Positions 36,434 to 46,194 of a stretch of 64,000 nt of DNA are shown piece after piece. The notes beneath the pieces were generated by a model. It ran no database searches. It had not been told where the DNA came from and worked only from the letters and a program-made list of their open reading frames with translations. Source of the DNA: Halohasta litorea (GTDB taxonomy: Archaea; Halobacteriota; Halobacteria; Halobacteriales; Haloferacaceae); NCBI RefSeq assembly GCF_024494645.1, contig NZ_JANHDJ010000007.1, forward strand, positions 211,256 through 275,255. Reading direction: 5' to 3'. Every line of letters begins with the position of its first letter. Within the stretch, counting starts at the first letter, position 1. The position numbers were made by a program, and so were the translations under genes.

Positions 36434-37891
36434 CTAATCGTCACCGGCCGAGGCGTCGACCTCGGGCCCGTCGACTACCTCCGGGGTCCCACGAACGTCG
36501 CCCTCGCGCCACGTCCCGCGCCGGAACCAGAGCCACGCGATAACCGCGCCGGCGACGTTCGAGACGAAGAAGGCGGTCCAGATCCCCTCGACGCCGTAGA
36601 CCAACTCGGCGTAGGGGATCGGGAGCCGGTACTGTGAGGCGACGTAGGCAACCGGCAGCCGGATCCCTCCAAGGGTGAGGATGGCGATCGCCGCGGCGAC
36701 GAGCGTTTTGCCCGCCCCGCGGAACCCGCCGGTAAAGGCCCGCATGATGCCCGTGAAGCCGAACGACAGCGAGACGTACCGGAGGAGCGTAGCGCCTTCG
36801 TCGAGTACGGCGGGGTCGTCGGTGAACACGCTGACGATAGGTGTCGGCACGAGGAAAATGAGGACGCCCACGAACCCGAGGATGGCGAACAGGCTCTTGG
36901 CCGCGAGGTAGTTGGCCGCCTCGGCCCGGTCGTACTTTCCGGCCCCGATGTTCTGGCCCGACATCGTCTCGACGCCGCGAGCGACCGCAACCGCGGGCAG
37001 GAAGATAACCGACAGCACGCGGGTTCCGATCCCGAAGGCCGCGACGACCGAGGTCGAAAACAGCCCGACGACGACCAACAGCGCGTTGATCGACACCGCC
37101 CGGCCGGTCCCCTCGATGCTCGCCGGCACGCCGATCCGCAGGAGCTTCCGGAGGAACTCGAAATCCGGCCACATATCACCGACGTTGATCTGGATGCCGC
37201 GGCTGCCCGACAGCATGATTCCGATCCCGACAATCATCGCCAAACTCCGCGAGAAGACGGTCGCGATCGCCGCCCCTTCGATCCCGAGCTCGGGGAACGC
37301 GATCGGCCCGACCGCCCAGCCGTTGATCAAAAACGGATCGAGGATCACGTTGATAATAACCGTCCCCAGCATCACGACCATCGGCGTGATCGTATCGCCC
37401 GACCCCCGCATCAGCGCGATGAAGACGAAGAAGCCGAACATAAACGGCAAGCCGAGGGCGATGACCTCCATGTAGGCGGCTGCTCCCGGCAAGACTTCGG
37501 GTGAGGCTCCCAACAGGGCGAGGAACGGCTCGACGAACGGGTAGCTGGCCAGTCCCAAAACGAGCGAGCCGACGACGGCGAAGGTGACCGTCTGGGAGGC
37601 GGCGTACTCCGCCTGTGCGGTCTCGCCCGCCCCGGTGTGCTGGGCGACCAACACACTACCCGCTACGGAGAGGCCCATCCCCAGCGATATGAGCAGAAAG
37701 ACCATCGGGAAGCCGAAGGAGATCGCCGCCAGCGCCTCCGTCGAGTAGCGCCCGAGCCAGAACGTATCGGCCAGATTGTAGGCGGTCTGCAGCAGGTTCG
37801 TAATCACGATCGGCAAGGAGAGATACACTAGCGGCTTGAGGATGCCGCCCTCGGTCAGTTCGAGCTCCTCCTGTCCTTTAAAAAAGCTCAC
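36434..37891 (-). CDS. MATE-family multidrug efflux protein
   Basis: 485 residues with about twelve membrane segments in two homologous halves (LSLPIVITNLLQTAYNLADTFWLG in the first, IGVPASIEGTGRAVSINALLVVVG in the second). Ion-coupled exporter of drugs or metabolites. The second half has VFTDDPAVLDEGATLLRYVS, a typical MATE linker. Overlaps by 4 bases the stop of its TetR regulator, which lies upstream. Confidence 0.92.
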   Translation of the reverse strand: MSFFKGQEELELTEGGILKPLVYLSLPIVITNLLQTAYNLADTFWLGRYSTEALAAISFGFPMVFLLISLGMGLSVAGSVLVAQHTGAGETAQAEYAASQTVTFAVVGSLVLGLASYPFVEPFLALLGASPEVLPGAAAYMEVIALGLPFMFGFFVFIALMRGSGDTITPMVVMLGTVIINVILDPFLINGWAVGPIAFPELGIEGAAIATVFSRSLAMIVGIGIMLSGSRGIQINVGDMWPDFEFLRKLLRIGVPASIEGTGRAVSINALLVVVGLFSTSVVAAFGIGTRVLSVIFLPAVAVARGVETMSGQNIGAGKYDRAEAANYLAAKSLFAILGFVGVLIFLVPTPIVSVFTDDPAVLDEGATLLRYVSLSFGFTGIMRAFTGGFRGAGKTLVAAAIAILTLGGIRLPVAYVASQYRLPIPYAELVYGVEGIWTAFFVSNVAGAVIAWLWFRRGTWREGDVRGTPEVVDGPEVDASAGDD

Positions 37892-38466
37892 GCGGCCCCC
37901 TCCGGACTCCAGCCCAACTGTGCTTCGAGATAGTCTTCGACCACCCGCCGGGTTTCGTCGGGATCTTCGCCGAGTGCGACCATCCGGACGTGGCTACCGT
38001 TGATCATCGTGCTGACCGTCCGGGCGACCTCCGCGGTGTCGACCGCGTCGAAATGGCCAGCCTCGATGCCCGCTTCCACAGCGTCCTGGACGACCCCTCG
38101 AAGCGCGGCGTCGAGTTCGCGGAACCGCTCGCGGTAGGTGTTGTGGAACGGTGCTTGGGCCTTTAGCTCCATCAGCGCGATCGGGAACTCGTCGTCGGGC
38201 TCCGAATCAAACACCGCATCGAGAAACCCCGCCAGCCGATCGCGGGGGTCGGCGGCCTCGCAGTCGACCTGCCGTTCGAAGCGGTCGATCAGATCGTCGA
38301 GAAACGCATCCAGGAGTTCCTCCTTCGTGTCGAAATGGTAGTGAATCGCCGCCGTCGTCACTGATGACGCCTCGGCGATGCGCTGCATTGTGAGGTCGGC
38401 GTAGCCGTACTCACAGAGGCTCCGACCGGTCGCACGGATGATCGTCTCGGTCGTCTCCGATTCCAT
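37888..38466 (-). CDS. TetR-family transcription regulator
   Basis: 192 residues from MESETTETIIRATG at 38466. N-terminal HTH: LTMQRIAEASSVTTAAIHYHFDTKEELLDAFLDDL (about 26-60), the classic TetR DNA-binding segment. Ligand-binding domain follows. Stop overlaps the MATE start, so the two are one operon. An 18-bp palindrome lies over its own promoter, so autoregulation and control of the exporter are likely. Confidence 0.92.
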   Translation of the reverse strand: MESETTETIIRATGRSLCEYGYADLTMQRIAEASSVTTAAIHYHFDTKEELLDAFLDDLIDRFERQVDCEAADPRDRLAGFLDAVFDSEPDDEFPIALMELKAQAPFHNTYRERFRELDAALRGVVQDAVEAGIEAGHFDAVDTAEVARTVSTMINGSHVRMVALGEDPDETRRVVEDYLEAQLGWSPEGAA

Positions 38467-38479
38467 GTTCGCCCACAAC

Positions 38480-38497
38480 TTACTGACTAGTTAGTAA
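38480..38497. promoter_or_regulatory. Probable TetR operator
   Basis: TTACTGACTAGTTAGTAA, an 18-bp palindrome with one mismatched pair, 14-31 bases upstream of the TetR start codon. The AT-rich TATA element (TTTACTAAC on the minus strand) overlaps it, so binding would block transcription of tetR and the MATE gene. Confidence 0.65.
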
Positions 38498-38546
38498 ATG
38501 GGCTTCGGTTGCCCGGAGCCGATTCCGGATTTATAAACGGAGCCGC

Positions 38547-39164
38547 TCAGAAGCCGAGCGGATCGAAGCCGGTCTCGACGCCGAGCAGCCAAAAGACGCC
38601 CGCAATACCGACCGCGGCGGCCAGCGGGATCGTGAGGTTGTCGTCGACGGCCACTCCACGGATGATCGGCTTGATCCCGTCGGCGATCGCTGCCAACAGT
38701 GCGCCACCGGCCGCGGCGGCCGCACCGGCGGCAGGGGTGCTCCATGCAGCCGTAAACGGCACCGCGAGCAGGAAACAGAGTCCGAAAGTCGCGCCGATCA
38801 CTGCCGGGCGCTTGTGTTCGTGGGCCCCGTTGTCGCTCAGCGCGCCGCTGATCGGATCGGCGACCGCCAGCATCAGGACGGCCGGAAGCGTGACGCTCGG
38901 CCCGAAGGTCACCGCGACCAGTGTGACGCTCAGCATATAAAAGGCGTAGCCAGCCACGCTGTCGGCCTCGTAGGGGCGGGTGAGCTCGTCGTAGAGCCAG
39001 TGGTTCAGCCCGACGACGAGCCGGAGGAACTCCAAAACGAACGCCACGGCTGTCACGCCGAGCATGAAGTACCGCAGCTGGTTCCACGTCGCCAGATCGA
39101 GCAGATACAGCAGTGGCATCCCGACCCCGCTGGCGTGGACCGCCCGCCGACCGTACTCGCTCAT
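38547..39164 (-). CDS. Dolichol/phytol kinase-like CTP-dependent membrane kinase
   Basis: 205 residues with about six membrane segments; starts MSEYGRRAVHASGVGMPLLYLL, with the RRxxH start of the SEC59/VTE5 polyprenol-kinase family, and contains ADPISGALSDNG, a match to the CTP-binding loop. Probably phosphorylates dolichol or a related isoprenoid. Thirteen bases before glyS on the same strand. Confidence 0.72.
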   Translation of the reverse strand: MSEYGRRAVHASGVGMPLLYLLDLATWNQLRYFMLGVTAVAFVLEFLRLVVGLNHWLYDELTRPYEADSVAGYAFYMLSVTLVAVTFGPSVTLPAVLMLAVADPISGALSDNGAHEHKRPAVIGATFGLCFLLAVPFTAAWSTPAAGAAAAAGGALLAAIADGIKPIIRGVAVDDNLTIPLAAAVGIAGVFWLLGVETGFDPLGF

Positions 39165-39177
39165 CTCGGACTCCGGC

Positions 39178-40971
39178 TCACGTTGTCGTCACGTCGGTTG
39201 CGACGTCGTCGTACCGATCGCCGAGTTCGTCGAACGAGCGGTCTCCGGCCAGCATGGCCTCCAGCTCCCCTGCCACGTCGTCGACCGGCAGCCGGATCTG
39301 GGTGGCCGAATCCCGCTCGCGGAGCGTGACTGTCTGCTTGCCGTCGCCTTCGAGGCCCTCGTGGTCGACGGTGACACAGAACGGCGTGCCGACCTCGTCC
39401 TGTCGCCGGTAGCGGCGGCCGATCGAGCCCGAATCGTCATAGGTGACCGAGATGCCTGCCTCCCGAAGGCTTCCCGACACCTCGGTCGCCACCTCGACCA
39501 GCTCGCTGTCGTTGCTGACAAGCGGGAAGACCGCGACGTTGGTCGGGGCCATTTCGGGCGCAAGCGAGAGGTAGCTCCGCGTCTCGCCGTCGACCTCGTC
39601 TTCGCTGTAGCCGTGCTCTAAGAGCGTATACACTGTCCGCCCAACCCCGAAGGAGGGTTCGACGACGTGGGGCGTGATGTGTTCGCCCGATTCGGTCTGC
39701 TCCTCGACGCTGAAGTTGGCGACTTCGGTGTCAACCGTGTAGCTCTTGCCATCGACATCGACGGTTACCTCGTCGCCCTCGAAGGCCTCGGGGTCCTCGT
39801 CGGCGAGCTCCTGGAGCGCTTCGGCCACGTCGGCCGCAGCGCCGCCGAACTCGGGGCCGAGCGCCGACATATCGGGGTCGACGACCGCTTTCTCGACGGT
39901 GATCGGCTCGTCGTACCGTTTGAATACCGTAAAGCGGTCCTCGGAGTACTCGCCGTGTTTGGTCAGGTCGTAGTCGCCGCGGTAGGCGAAGCCGGCGATC
40001 TCGATCCAGTTGCCCGAAATCTCACTTTCGGCGTCCCAGCAGTCGGCGGCGTAGTGGGCCCGCTCGCCGCTGAGGTGTTGGCGGAACCGGAACCGATCCA
40101 TGTCGACGCCCACGCGCTCGTACCACTCCTGGGCGATACCGAGATAGTAGGCGACCCACGGCGAGCCAATGATCCCCTCCTCGACGGCCTCGCCGATGGT
40201 CGTGTCGACGTAGTCACCGTCGTCGGCGTTCTGTTCGGTTGCGGGGTAGAGCGTCACCTCGACATCGTCGACTTCTCCAAGGGGTGGTTCGTCTTCCTCG
40301 GGGTCGATGAACTGCTCCAACTCGGCCTGTGTAAACTCGCGCACGCGAATGATCCCGCGCCGCGGGCTGATCTCGTTGCGGTAGGCCGGGCCGATCTGGG
40401 TGACGCCAAAGGGGAGTTGGCCGCGGGCATACTCCTTGAGCCGCGGGAACTCCACGAAGATGCCCTGGGCCGTCTCGGGGCGCATATAGCCGGGCTGGCC
40501 CGAGCCGGGGCCGATCGAGGTCTCGAACATGAGGTTGAAATCCTCGACCGGCTCGCCCGCGAGGTCCGCGCCACAGGTCGGACACGCCAGATCGTGCTCG
40601 CGGATCAGTTCCTCGACGCGGTCGACGCCGAGGGCTTCGGCGTCTTCAATTCCTTCGACGGCGTCCTCGATCAGATGGTCGGCACGGTGGCTCTCACCAC
40701 ACTCGGCGCACTCGACGAGCATGTCGTCGAACCCATCGAGGTGGCCGGAGGCCTCGAAGACGGCCTCGGGCATGATCGTCGGCGCTTCGATCTCGTCGTT
40801 GCCGAGCCGGACGGTGAACTGGTCGCGCCAGGCGGATTCGACGTTGTGTTTGAGCGACGCGCCCTCCGGGCCGAAGGTGTAGAAGCCAGCGGTTCCGCCG
40901 TAGGCTCCGTTCGAACCGAAGAAGAACCCGCGGCGTTTGGCCAGCTCCATGAGCTCGTTTTGCTCGGCCAT
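39178..40971 (-). CDS. glyS: Glycyl-tRNA synthetase
   Basis: 597 residues from the ATG at 40971; the upstream in-frame extension to 41211 is a shadow of the CBS gene. Class II, dimeric archaeal/eukaryotic type. Motif 1-like FTFGPEGASLKHNVE region, motif 2 RNEISPRRGIIRVREFTQAE, motif 3 VVEPSFGVGRTVYTLLEHGYS, and an anticodon-binding C-terminus. CxxC pairs (CAECGESHRAD, ACPTCGADL) form the zinc knuckle. Start shares a base with the CBS gene stop (TGATG). Confidence 0.96.
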   Translation of the reverse strand: MAEQNELMELAKRRGFFFGSNGAYGGTAGFYTFGPEGASLKHNVESAWRDQFTVRLGNDEIEAPTIMPEAVFEASGHLDGFDDMLVECAECGESHRADHLIEDAVEGIEDAEALGVDRVEELIREHDLACPTCGADLAGEPVEDFNLMFETSIGPGSGQPGYMRPETAQGIFVEFPRLKEYARGQLPFGVTQIGPAYRNEISPRRGIIRVREFTQAELEQFIDPEEDEPPLGEVDDVEVTLYPATEQNADDGDYVDTTIGEAVEEGIIGSPWVAYYLGIAQEWYERVGVDMDRFRFRQHLSGERAHYAADCWDAESEISGNWIEIAGFAYRGDYDLTKHGEYSEDRFTVFKRYDEPITVEKAVVDPDMSALGPEFGGAAADVAEALQELADEDPEAFEGDEVTVDVDGKSYTVDTEVANFSVEEQTESGEHITPHVVEPSFGVGRTVYTLLEHGYSEDEVDGETRSYLSLAPEMAPTNVAVFPLVSNDSELVEVATEVSGSLREAGISVTYDDSGSIGRRYRRQDEVGTPFCVTVDHEGLEGDGKQTVTLRERDSATQIRLPVDDVAGELEAMLAGDRSFDELGDRYDDVATDVTTT

Positions 40972-41828
40972 CAGAGCCCCTCCAGGAGATCGATATCTCG
41001 AACGATGCCGACGAGTTCGCCGCCAGCCAGCAGGGGAATCTGCTCGATATCGTTTTTGATCATCGCCTGGGCGGCCTCCGTGGCGGTCTTGGTTCGGGAG
41101 ATCGTCACCACGTCTTCGGTCATGATCTCCGCGATGGGTTCGGCCGGGATCTCGACGTTTCGGGTCGGGAAGTAGCTGTTGCCGACCGCCTTGATTCCTT
41201 CCCAGGCCCATTCGGAATCCTGTTCGGCAATCGACTCGCCGGTGTCGTCCTCGCCTTCGACCACGCGGGCGACCTCGACGATATCGACCTCGGTCAGGAT
41301 GCCGGTCATGTTCCCCTCGTCGTCGAGGACCACGGTGTAGGGGACGTTCGCGTAGTAGATCTCGCGTTCGCCGACCGCGAGGGGAGTCTCGACGTAGGTG
41401 GTGTTGATATCCTGCGTGGCAAGCTCGCCGACCTCGCGGTCGCCGTCGATCTCTTCGCGGGCGATCGCCCGAACCACATCAGTCAGTGTGAGAATTCCGG
41501 CGAGTGCGGTCTCGTCGTCGGCCTCGACGACCGGCAGCCGCCGGGCGGTCTCCTCGCGCATGAGCCCGGCGGCCTCGTGGATATCCGCCTCGGTCGTGAT
41601 CGTCGGCACCTCACGCATCAGGAGTGCCAACTGATCCTCGTCGGGGCGGTCGATCAGGTCGTCTCGGGAGACGAGTCCGCGGTAGACCTCGCTCCCGTCG
41701 CTATCCTTGACGACCGGGACCGACGAAAAGCCATGTTCCTGTAGGTACTCCAGGACGTCGTCGCGGGTGCCGGGCAGCTCGACGGTCACCAGCTCCGACC
41801 GCGGTGTCATCGCGTCGACTACGTGCAT
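40971..41828 (-). CDS. Four-CBS-domain protein
   Basis: 285 residues made of two CBS pairs: MTPRSELVTVELPGT, LMREVPTITTEADIHEAAG, LATQDINTTYVETPLAV and MTEDVVTISRTKTATEAAQ each open one CBS motif, and SVPVVKDSDGSEVYRGLVSRDDL, RRLPVVEADDETALAGILTLTDV, YTVVLDDEGNMTGILTEVDIVE and IPLLAGGELVGIVRDIDLL close them. CBS pairs bind adenosyl ligands. Directly upstream of glyS in the same operon, function unknown. Confidence 0.9.
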   Translation of the reverse strand: MHVVDAMTPRSELVTVELPGTRDDVLEYLQEHGFSSVPVVKDSDGSEVYRGLVSRDDLIDRPDEDQLALLMREVPTITTEADIHEAAGLMREETARRLPVVEADDETALAGILTLTDVVRAIAREEIDGDREVGELATQDINTTYVETPLAVGEREIYYANVPYTVVLDDEGNMTGILTEVDIVEVARVVEGEDDTGESIAEQDSEWAWEGIKAVGNSYFPTRNVEIPAEPIAEIMTEDVVTISRTKTATEAAQAMIKNDIEQIPLLAGGELVGIVRDIDLLEGL

Positions 41829-41923
41829 AGTTCGCGTACCGTCGGCCAGCCTCTTGTATCAACCGAACGCCGCCCCGCCTTGCTGGCGGTCGATACTGGA
41901 TAGTTACATTACCTTTCGACACG

Positions 41924-41932
41924 TTTATATAC
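41924..41932 (+). promoter_or_regulatory. TATA box for the 41954 gene
   Basis: TTTATATAC, centred 26 nt before the start ATG; supports the small gene. Confidence 0.55.
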
Positions 41933-41953
41933 GTCAGAGTGTGAGAGACAACC

Positions 41954-42121
41954 ATGCCACAGGAACACACACCTGTTGCCGATGGCTCGGACGCCGAGGT
42001 GATGGCCTCGATCGACGCTTCCTCTAGTAGTCCTTCCTATATCATCGCGGACATCAGCCGGGATGACGCGTGGCTCTCGGTATCCGAGACCGACGCGCCG
42101 GTGCTCGCCGAGTGGTGTTGA
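41954..42121 (+). CDS. Small conserved haloarchaeal protein (DUF7556-like)
   Basis: 55 residues, too short for most gene finders. Sequence MPQEHTPVADGSDAEVMASI continues with SSPSYIIADISRDDAWLSV and ends in AEWC. The VMASID, YIIADISRDDAWLS pattern is that of a small haloarchaeal family I know as DUF7556 (name from memory). A good TATA box 26 nt upstream and acidic composition support translation. Function unknown. Confidence 0.72.
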   Translation: MPQEHTPVADGSDAEVMASIDASSSSPSYIIADISRDDAWLSVSETDAPVLAEWC

Positions 42122-42140
42122 CCTGTCTGTAGCCTTTTTA

Positions 42141-42446
42141 TCAGTCCTCAGTCCAGTAGTACAGCGACTCTTTTTCGGCATCGCAGTTCGGACACCGGTC
42201 GGGCATCTGTTCGATCTCGCCCATCTCGCCGCACTCCAGACACCGCCACATGAGGTAGGCCTCGCCGAACTCGCCGCTGGTCGACTGCGGGCCGCCGGTA
42301 GCGTCGGGACTGGTCGAGACGACGAACCCGTGGTCGGTCAGGCTCCGGACCACGCCCAGCGGCTCTCCGTCCGCGTCGAACACCGTTTCACCGACGAGCT
42401 TCGGTGTCTGATCGGTGTCTGCCGGATGGCTATTTGATTCACTCAT
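42141..42446 (-). CDS. Rubredoxin-like zinc-ribbon protein
   Basis: 101 residues from MSESNSHPADTDQTP. The first part is a short barrel-like region (LVGETVFDADGEPLGVVRSLTDHGFVVST); the C-terminal 35 residues are a rubredoxin-like ribbon, WRCLECGEMGEIEQMPDRCPNCDAEKE, with two CxxC knuckles holding zinc or iron. A small haloarchaeal family; the role is not known. Confidence 0.75.
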   Translation of the reverse strand: MSESNSHPADTDQTPKLVGETVFDADGEPLGVVRSLTDHGFVVSTSPDATGGPQSTSGEFGEAYLMWRCLECGEMGEIEQMPDRCPNCDAEKESLYYWTED

Positions 42447-42597
42447 GGTTCCGGCTACGGCCAGCAGTCGCATAAGTGTGTTAAACGGTAGCTTTCGTCG
42501 ACTATCGACCGAAACGGGTCGTTATGTCGGTCGACTGGTTCTGTCGGCTACAAATCTCCACCCGAAACGGAGGGGGTTCGGGAGTGGTTCCCAACCA

Positions 42598-45500
42598 CTA
42601 CATGAAGTCCGCAATCCCGCTCTGCTTGTTTTTGTCGTTCTCGAAGACGGATTCAAGCGAGCGCTCCAGGATGCGGAGCCGCTGTTTGGTGTACTCCCGG
42701 CAGCCGAACCGCTCGGCGACCTCGATGGCGGTGTCCATATACTTGTTGACCGACCCCTGGTGGACCGTGAGGTTGACCCGGCCGCCGCACTCCCGGCATT
42801 CGCCCGACAACGGCATCCGGCGGTACTTCTCGTCGCAGTCGAGACACCGCGTTTTCTGGCTCGAAAACGCCCGGAGGTTGCCGATCAAATCAGGAAGAAA
42901 ATGGTACTCGATGACGCGTTCGGCCACGTCGGTCTCGTCGACCGCCCGGAGCTTGCGGGCCAGTTCGAGTTGAGCGTCCATCTTGTCCATCATCGAGCCC
43001 AGCGTCTTGTACGCCGAGAGGCTCGGCCCCATGTGAATGTCCGTCGTCGAGTGGGTGTGGTTGAAGCCGCGGTACTGGTCTTTGGTGCCGAGGGTGTCCT
43101 CGCCGATTTTGATGTCGACCGACTCGGGGTCGGTCTTTTCGAGGGTAGCCTCGTAGAACGATTTGGGGTAGTTTTCGACGATGTCCATGTTGTGGGCCTC
43201 GTCGTCGATTTCGGCCGGGTCGATGCGTGAGGACATCACTAAGGGCGCATCCATGCGCCCACCACGCTTGTTCGGCAGGAACTCCCGGCTGAAGTTCAAC
43301 AGCCCGTCCATAAGCAGCATCACACAGTCTTCGTCACCATCGCAGTTGCGCCGTTTTGCGGCGTGAAAGTACGGATGCGCGTAGCCGACTGCTGCGCTGG
43401 TAAAGCCGACCACCCGCCCGACCACTGCCGCGCTCGTGTGGGGGGCCATCCCGAAGACGAGTTCGCCGACGAGATCGTCGCGTTCGTCGACATCGTAGAA
43501 GGCGGGCAGGCCGTAAAACCGCTCTAAGAGGTCGTCGACGAAGTCCGCGGTTTTGATCATGTGCTCGGCCGCGCCGTCCGAGAGGACGATGTCCTGGACC
43601 TTGAGTTCGACCAGCTGATCGTCATGCCGCAGCGGGTCGCCGTCGATATCGGTCTCGTAGCCTAGCCCGCGGAAGTGGTCGGCGGTCACGTCGAGCTCTT
43701 CGGGTTTGACCGCCGTGACCGGCAGGTCGGTCATATCGTAGCGAACCGTCCCGTCTTTAAACGACGAGACGCCGTGTTTCGTCCGTAAAATCCCCTTTTC
43801 GATGGCCTCGGGTGTCTTGTTCGCCGACGTGAGCCCCTGGACGCCTTTTAAAATCTCGAAGTTCCCCTCGCGTTCGGTGATCGATTCGAGGGCCCCGCGG
43901 TACTCCTTTCGGAGGTCGACCTCCTGCCACTCGGCGGCGGTGACCTCGCGTTCACACCGTGGACATTCGACCCGGCCCGCCTCGTCGGGTTCGCAGACGA
44001 CCTCGCAGTCCTCACACTCGTAGTGGGGCTCGGTGTGGACCCCGCAGTCCGGACACTGGGATTTGAACGTCTGGGTCTCGCAGTCCGGACACTGCCGCTG
44101 GTTGATCTGCATCCTGTGGACGCCGCGACGACCCTGCTCGTCCATCTCCCGGGCGGCGGCGGCCACGTCCCGCTGGCTCCCCCCGGCTTCGGTGATCGGG
44201 AACAGCGTGTGGACTGCCGGTGAGAGGTCTCGCTTTTCGGATTTCTCGGGTCGACCCATCCGCGCGCCGATCCGTGTCGGCGCACGCTCCCGGAGGTCGA
44301 ACGGGGCGACCTCGTTGGCTGCCTTCACGGCGTTGTCGCCGCCGTCCCACGTCCTCGCGTCCGCCGACAACTCGTCCCACTCTTTCGTGAGATCCTCGCT
44401 CACGCCGAGCGAGCGGGCCAGCGGGAGCCAGTCGCGGATTTCGATGGTCTCGTCGGTCTGCTGGTGGGCGACGAGCAGCGTTTCGAGGCTCGTCTGGACC
44501 GTCTCGCTTCGCTCGACGACGAGCAGGTCGCCGCCCTCGCGGAGTTCGCCGTCGGCGACGGCCGCCGCGAGCGTCTCGAAGGCCTCGACCGGGATATCAT
44601 GCCAGACGTAGGTGTATTTCGGGTGGAGCGGGCAGTCGTAGTCGGTCGCCCACTGGAGGGCTTCGGTTGCGGTCGGCGATTCGAGGTCGACGTGAGGGTC
44701 GTCCTGGAGGGCTTGGACGTCCGCGCCCGCAGCCGCGAACTCCTGGACCCACCACTCGGGGGCGTAGGATGCGGGTGCGAGCGGGTGGTTGTTCTCGACG
44801 AACTCGCCGTAGTTGACGAGGTACTCGCCGAGATCCAGGATCTTCTCGACGCCGTTGCGGAGTTCCAGCGCCTCCTCGGGGTCGTCTATCCGCCGGACTT
44901 CGCCGGTCGCCAGTTTGACCGTCGGCCCCTCGATGGAGTCGACTGGGATGATGCCGGCTGCCTTTCCGGGGCGTTCGGTTTTGATCTGGGTCCCCGTAGC
45001 GAGAAAGTCGTCGATGATGTGCATCGTCGCCGGGTGGACGCCCGCGGTCGCAAAGCCGAGATTCCGCGCCCGGCCATACCGGAGCCTGAAACCACCTGAT
45101 TCGGAGGGGTGGCCGAAGACGGGTCGACCCGCGATCAGATCGAGCAGGTACTTCGATTTCGGTTTGACACGCGCTGGTCCGTCGGGTTCGCCCTCCTCGT
45201 CTCCGTTCTCGCTTTCGCCCTCGTCGGCTTCGGCGTCGGAAGCGTCCTCCTCGGCCTCCTCGTCGCTGTCGTCTTTTTCGCCGTCGATGGTCCCGTCGAT
45301 GAGATCTTGCAGCCACGGCCAGTCGACCTCCTCAAGCTGGCGGGTGTAGCGCTGGATTTTGGGGGCCTTCAGGGCGATCCCCTCGGCGGCGACCAGACAC
45401 ATCCCGCCCCGCGAGGCGTTGGTGTCGACGCGGTCGAGATCCCGATAGCCCGAGACTTCGAGGTCGCCGGTCGCCTCGCCGTCGAGCATGATCGGCATAT

Positions 45501-46194
45501 TTGTGGCGATAAAGCGGCTCTCCTTGTCCTTCGGCGAGTACTGGAGGCCGGTGTCCTTGTCGTAGAGGTTGATCTCCTCGACGTAGCGTTCGATCTCCTC
45601 TTCGCGGCCTTTGTACTCGGCGAGGCCGAGGATACTCCGGGTGTAGTCGGCGACCAGTACGGAGAGTGCCTGTGCGGTCCCACCCGCCGAGCGGATCGGC
45701 CCGGCGTAGTAGACGTTGACGAACTGCGTGCCGTCGTCGTTGTCGAGCAGTTCGACCCGGTCGATCCCCTCGATCGGCGCGGCGACCACGCCCTCGGTGA
45801 GCAGGGCGACCGCCGTTCTGACCGCCCCCTCGATCTTCCCGGCCTTGCTGTCGTAGTCGCCCACACGACCCTCGGCGAAATCCTTCGCCAGTTCGAGGGC
45901 GGCCTCCTCCCGTGACATCTGGCCCTCCAACTCCCGGACGCGTTCGGCGACGTTCGGGATTCCGAGGATGTTCTCGACGCGGTCGGCCATGTCCTGGGCA
46001 ATCGGGATTTCGACCTCGGGTTCGGGGTCCTTGCCCTGGCCTTTGGCGCGCTGGGCGACCGCCATCGCCTCGTCGAGTCGGCTCTCGATCCGGTCGAAAT
46101 ACCGCTCGTCGTCGGCGCGCATCGGCGTCCGGTTTGTGGATTCTTCGGACGCTTCGGACTGGTCGCCAGCGGGGCCGTCGCTCGTCTCGCTCAC
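42598..46194 (-). CDS. polC: DNA polymerase D large subunit DP2
   Basis: 1198 residues. Catalytic subunit of archaeal replicative polymerase D. The active-site segment AAKRRNCDGDEDCVMLLMDGLLNFSREFLP (about residues 950-980) holds the conserved acidic metal ligands, uninterrupted: the intein present here in many archaea is absent. Zinc-finger clusters QCPDCETQTFKSQCPDCG and CEDCEVVC, RVECPRC lie in the middle, and a C-terminal RCLDCDEKYRRMPLSGECRECGG. A very acidic insert (about 310-345, DEEAEEDASDAEADEGESE) is haloarchaeal. Overlaps by 4 bases the downstream end of the PPC gene. Confidence 0.97.
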   Translation of the reverse strand: MSETSDGPAGDQSEASEESTNRTPMRADDERYFDRIESRLDEAMAVAQRAKGQGKDPEPEVEIPIAQDMADRVENILGIPNVAERVRELEGQMSREEAALELAKDFAEGRVGDYDSKAGKIEGAVRTAVALLTEGVVAAPIEGIDRVELLDNDDGTQFVNVYYAGPIRSAGGTAQALSVLVADYTRSILGLAEYKGREEEIERYVEEINLYDKDTGLQYSPKDKESRFIATNMPIMLDGEATGDLEVSGYRDLDRVDTNASRGGMCLVAAEGIALKAPKIQRYTRQLEEVDWPWLQDLIDGTIDGEKDDSDEEAEEDASDAEADEGESENGDEEGEPDGPARVKPKSKYLLDLIAGRPVFGHPSESGGFRLRYGRARNLGFATAGVHPATMHIIDDFLATGTQIKTERPGKAAGIIPVDSIEGPTVKLATGEVRRIDDPEEALELRNGVEKILDLGEYLVNYGEFVENNHPLAPASYAPEWWVQEFAAAGADVQALQDDPHVDLESPTATEALQWATDYDCPLHPKYTYVWHDIPVEAFETLAAAVADGELREGGDLLVVERSETVQTSLETLLVAHQQTDETIEIRDWLPLARSLGVSEDLTKEWDELSADARTWDGGDNAVKAANEVAPFDLRERAPTRIGARMGRPEKSEKRDLSPAVHTLFPITEAGGSQRDVAAAAREMDEQGRRGVHRMQINQRQCPDCETQTFKSQCPDCGVHTEPHYECEDCEVVCEPDEAGRVECPRCEREVTAAEWQEVDLRKEYRGALESITEREGNFEILKGVQGLTSANKTPEAIEKGILRTKHGVSSFKDGTVRYDMTDLPVTAVKPEELDVTADHFRGLGYETDIDGDPLRHDDQLVELKVQDIVLSDGAAEHMIKTADFVDDLLERFYGLPAFYDVDERDDLVGELVFGMAPHTSAAVVGRVVGFTSAAVGYAHPYFHAAKRRNCDGDEDCVMLLMDGLLNFSREFLPNKRGGRMDAPLVMSSRIDPAEIDDEAHNMDIVENYPKSFYEATLEKTDPESVDIKIGEDTLGTKDQYRGFNHTHSTTDIHMGPSLSAYKTLGSMMDKMDAQLELARKLRAVDETDVAERVIEYHFLPDLIGNLRAFSSQKTRCLDCDEKYRRMPLSGECRECGGRVNLTVHQGSVNKYMDTAIEVAERFGCREYTKQRLRILERSLESVFENDKNKQSGIADFM

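Noticed and set aside
36175..36543. ORF crossing the gap between argG and the MATE gene
   Set aside because: Arginine-rich, no acidic bias, runs antisense into the MATE gene.
42598..46194. Intein in polC
   Set aside because: The active-site segment is continuous and total length fits the intein-free protein.
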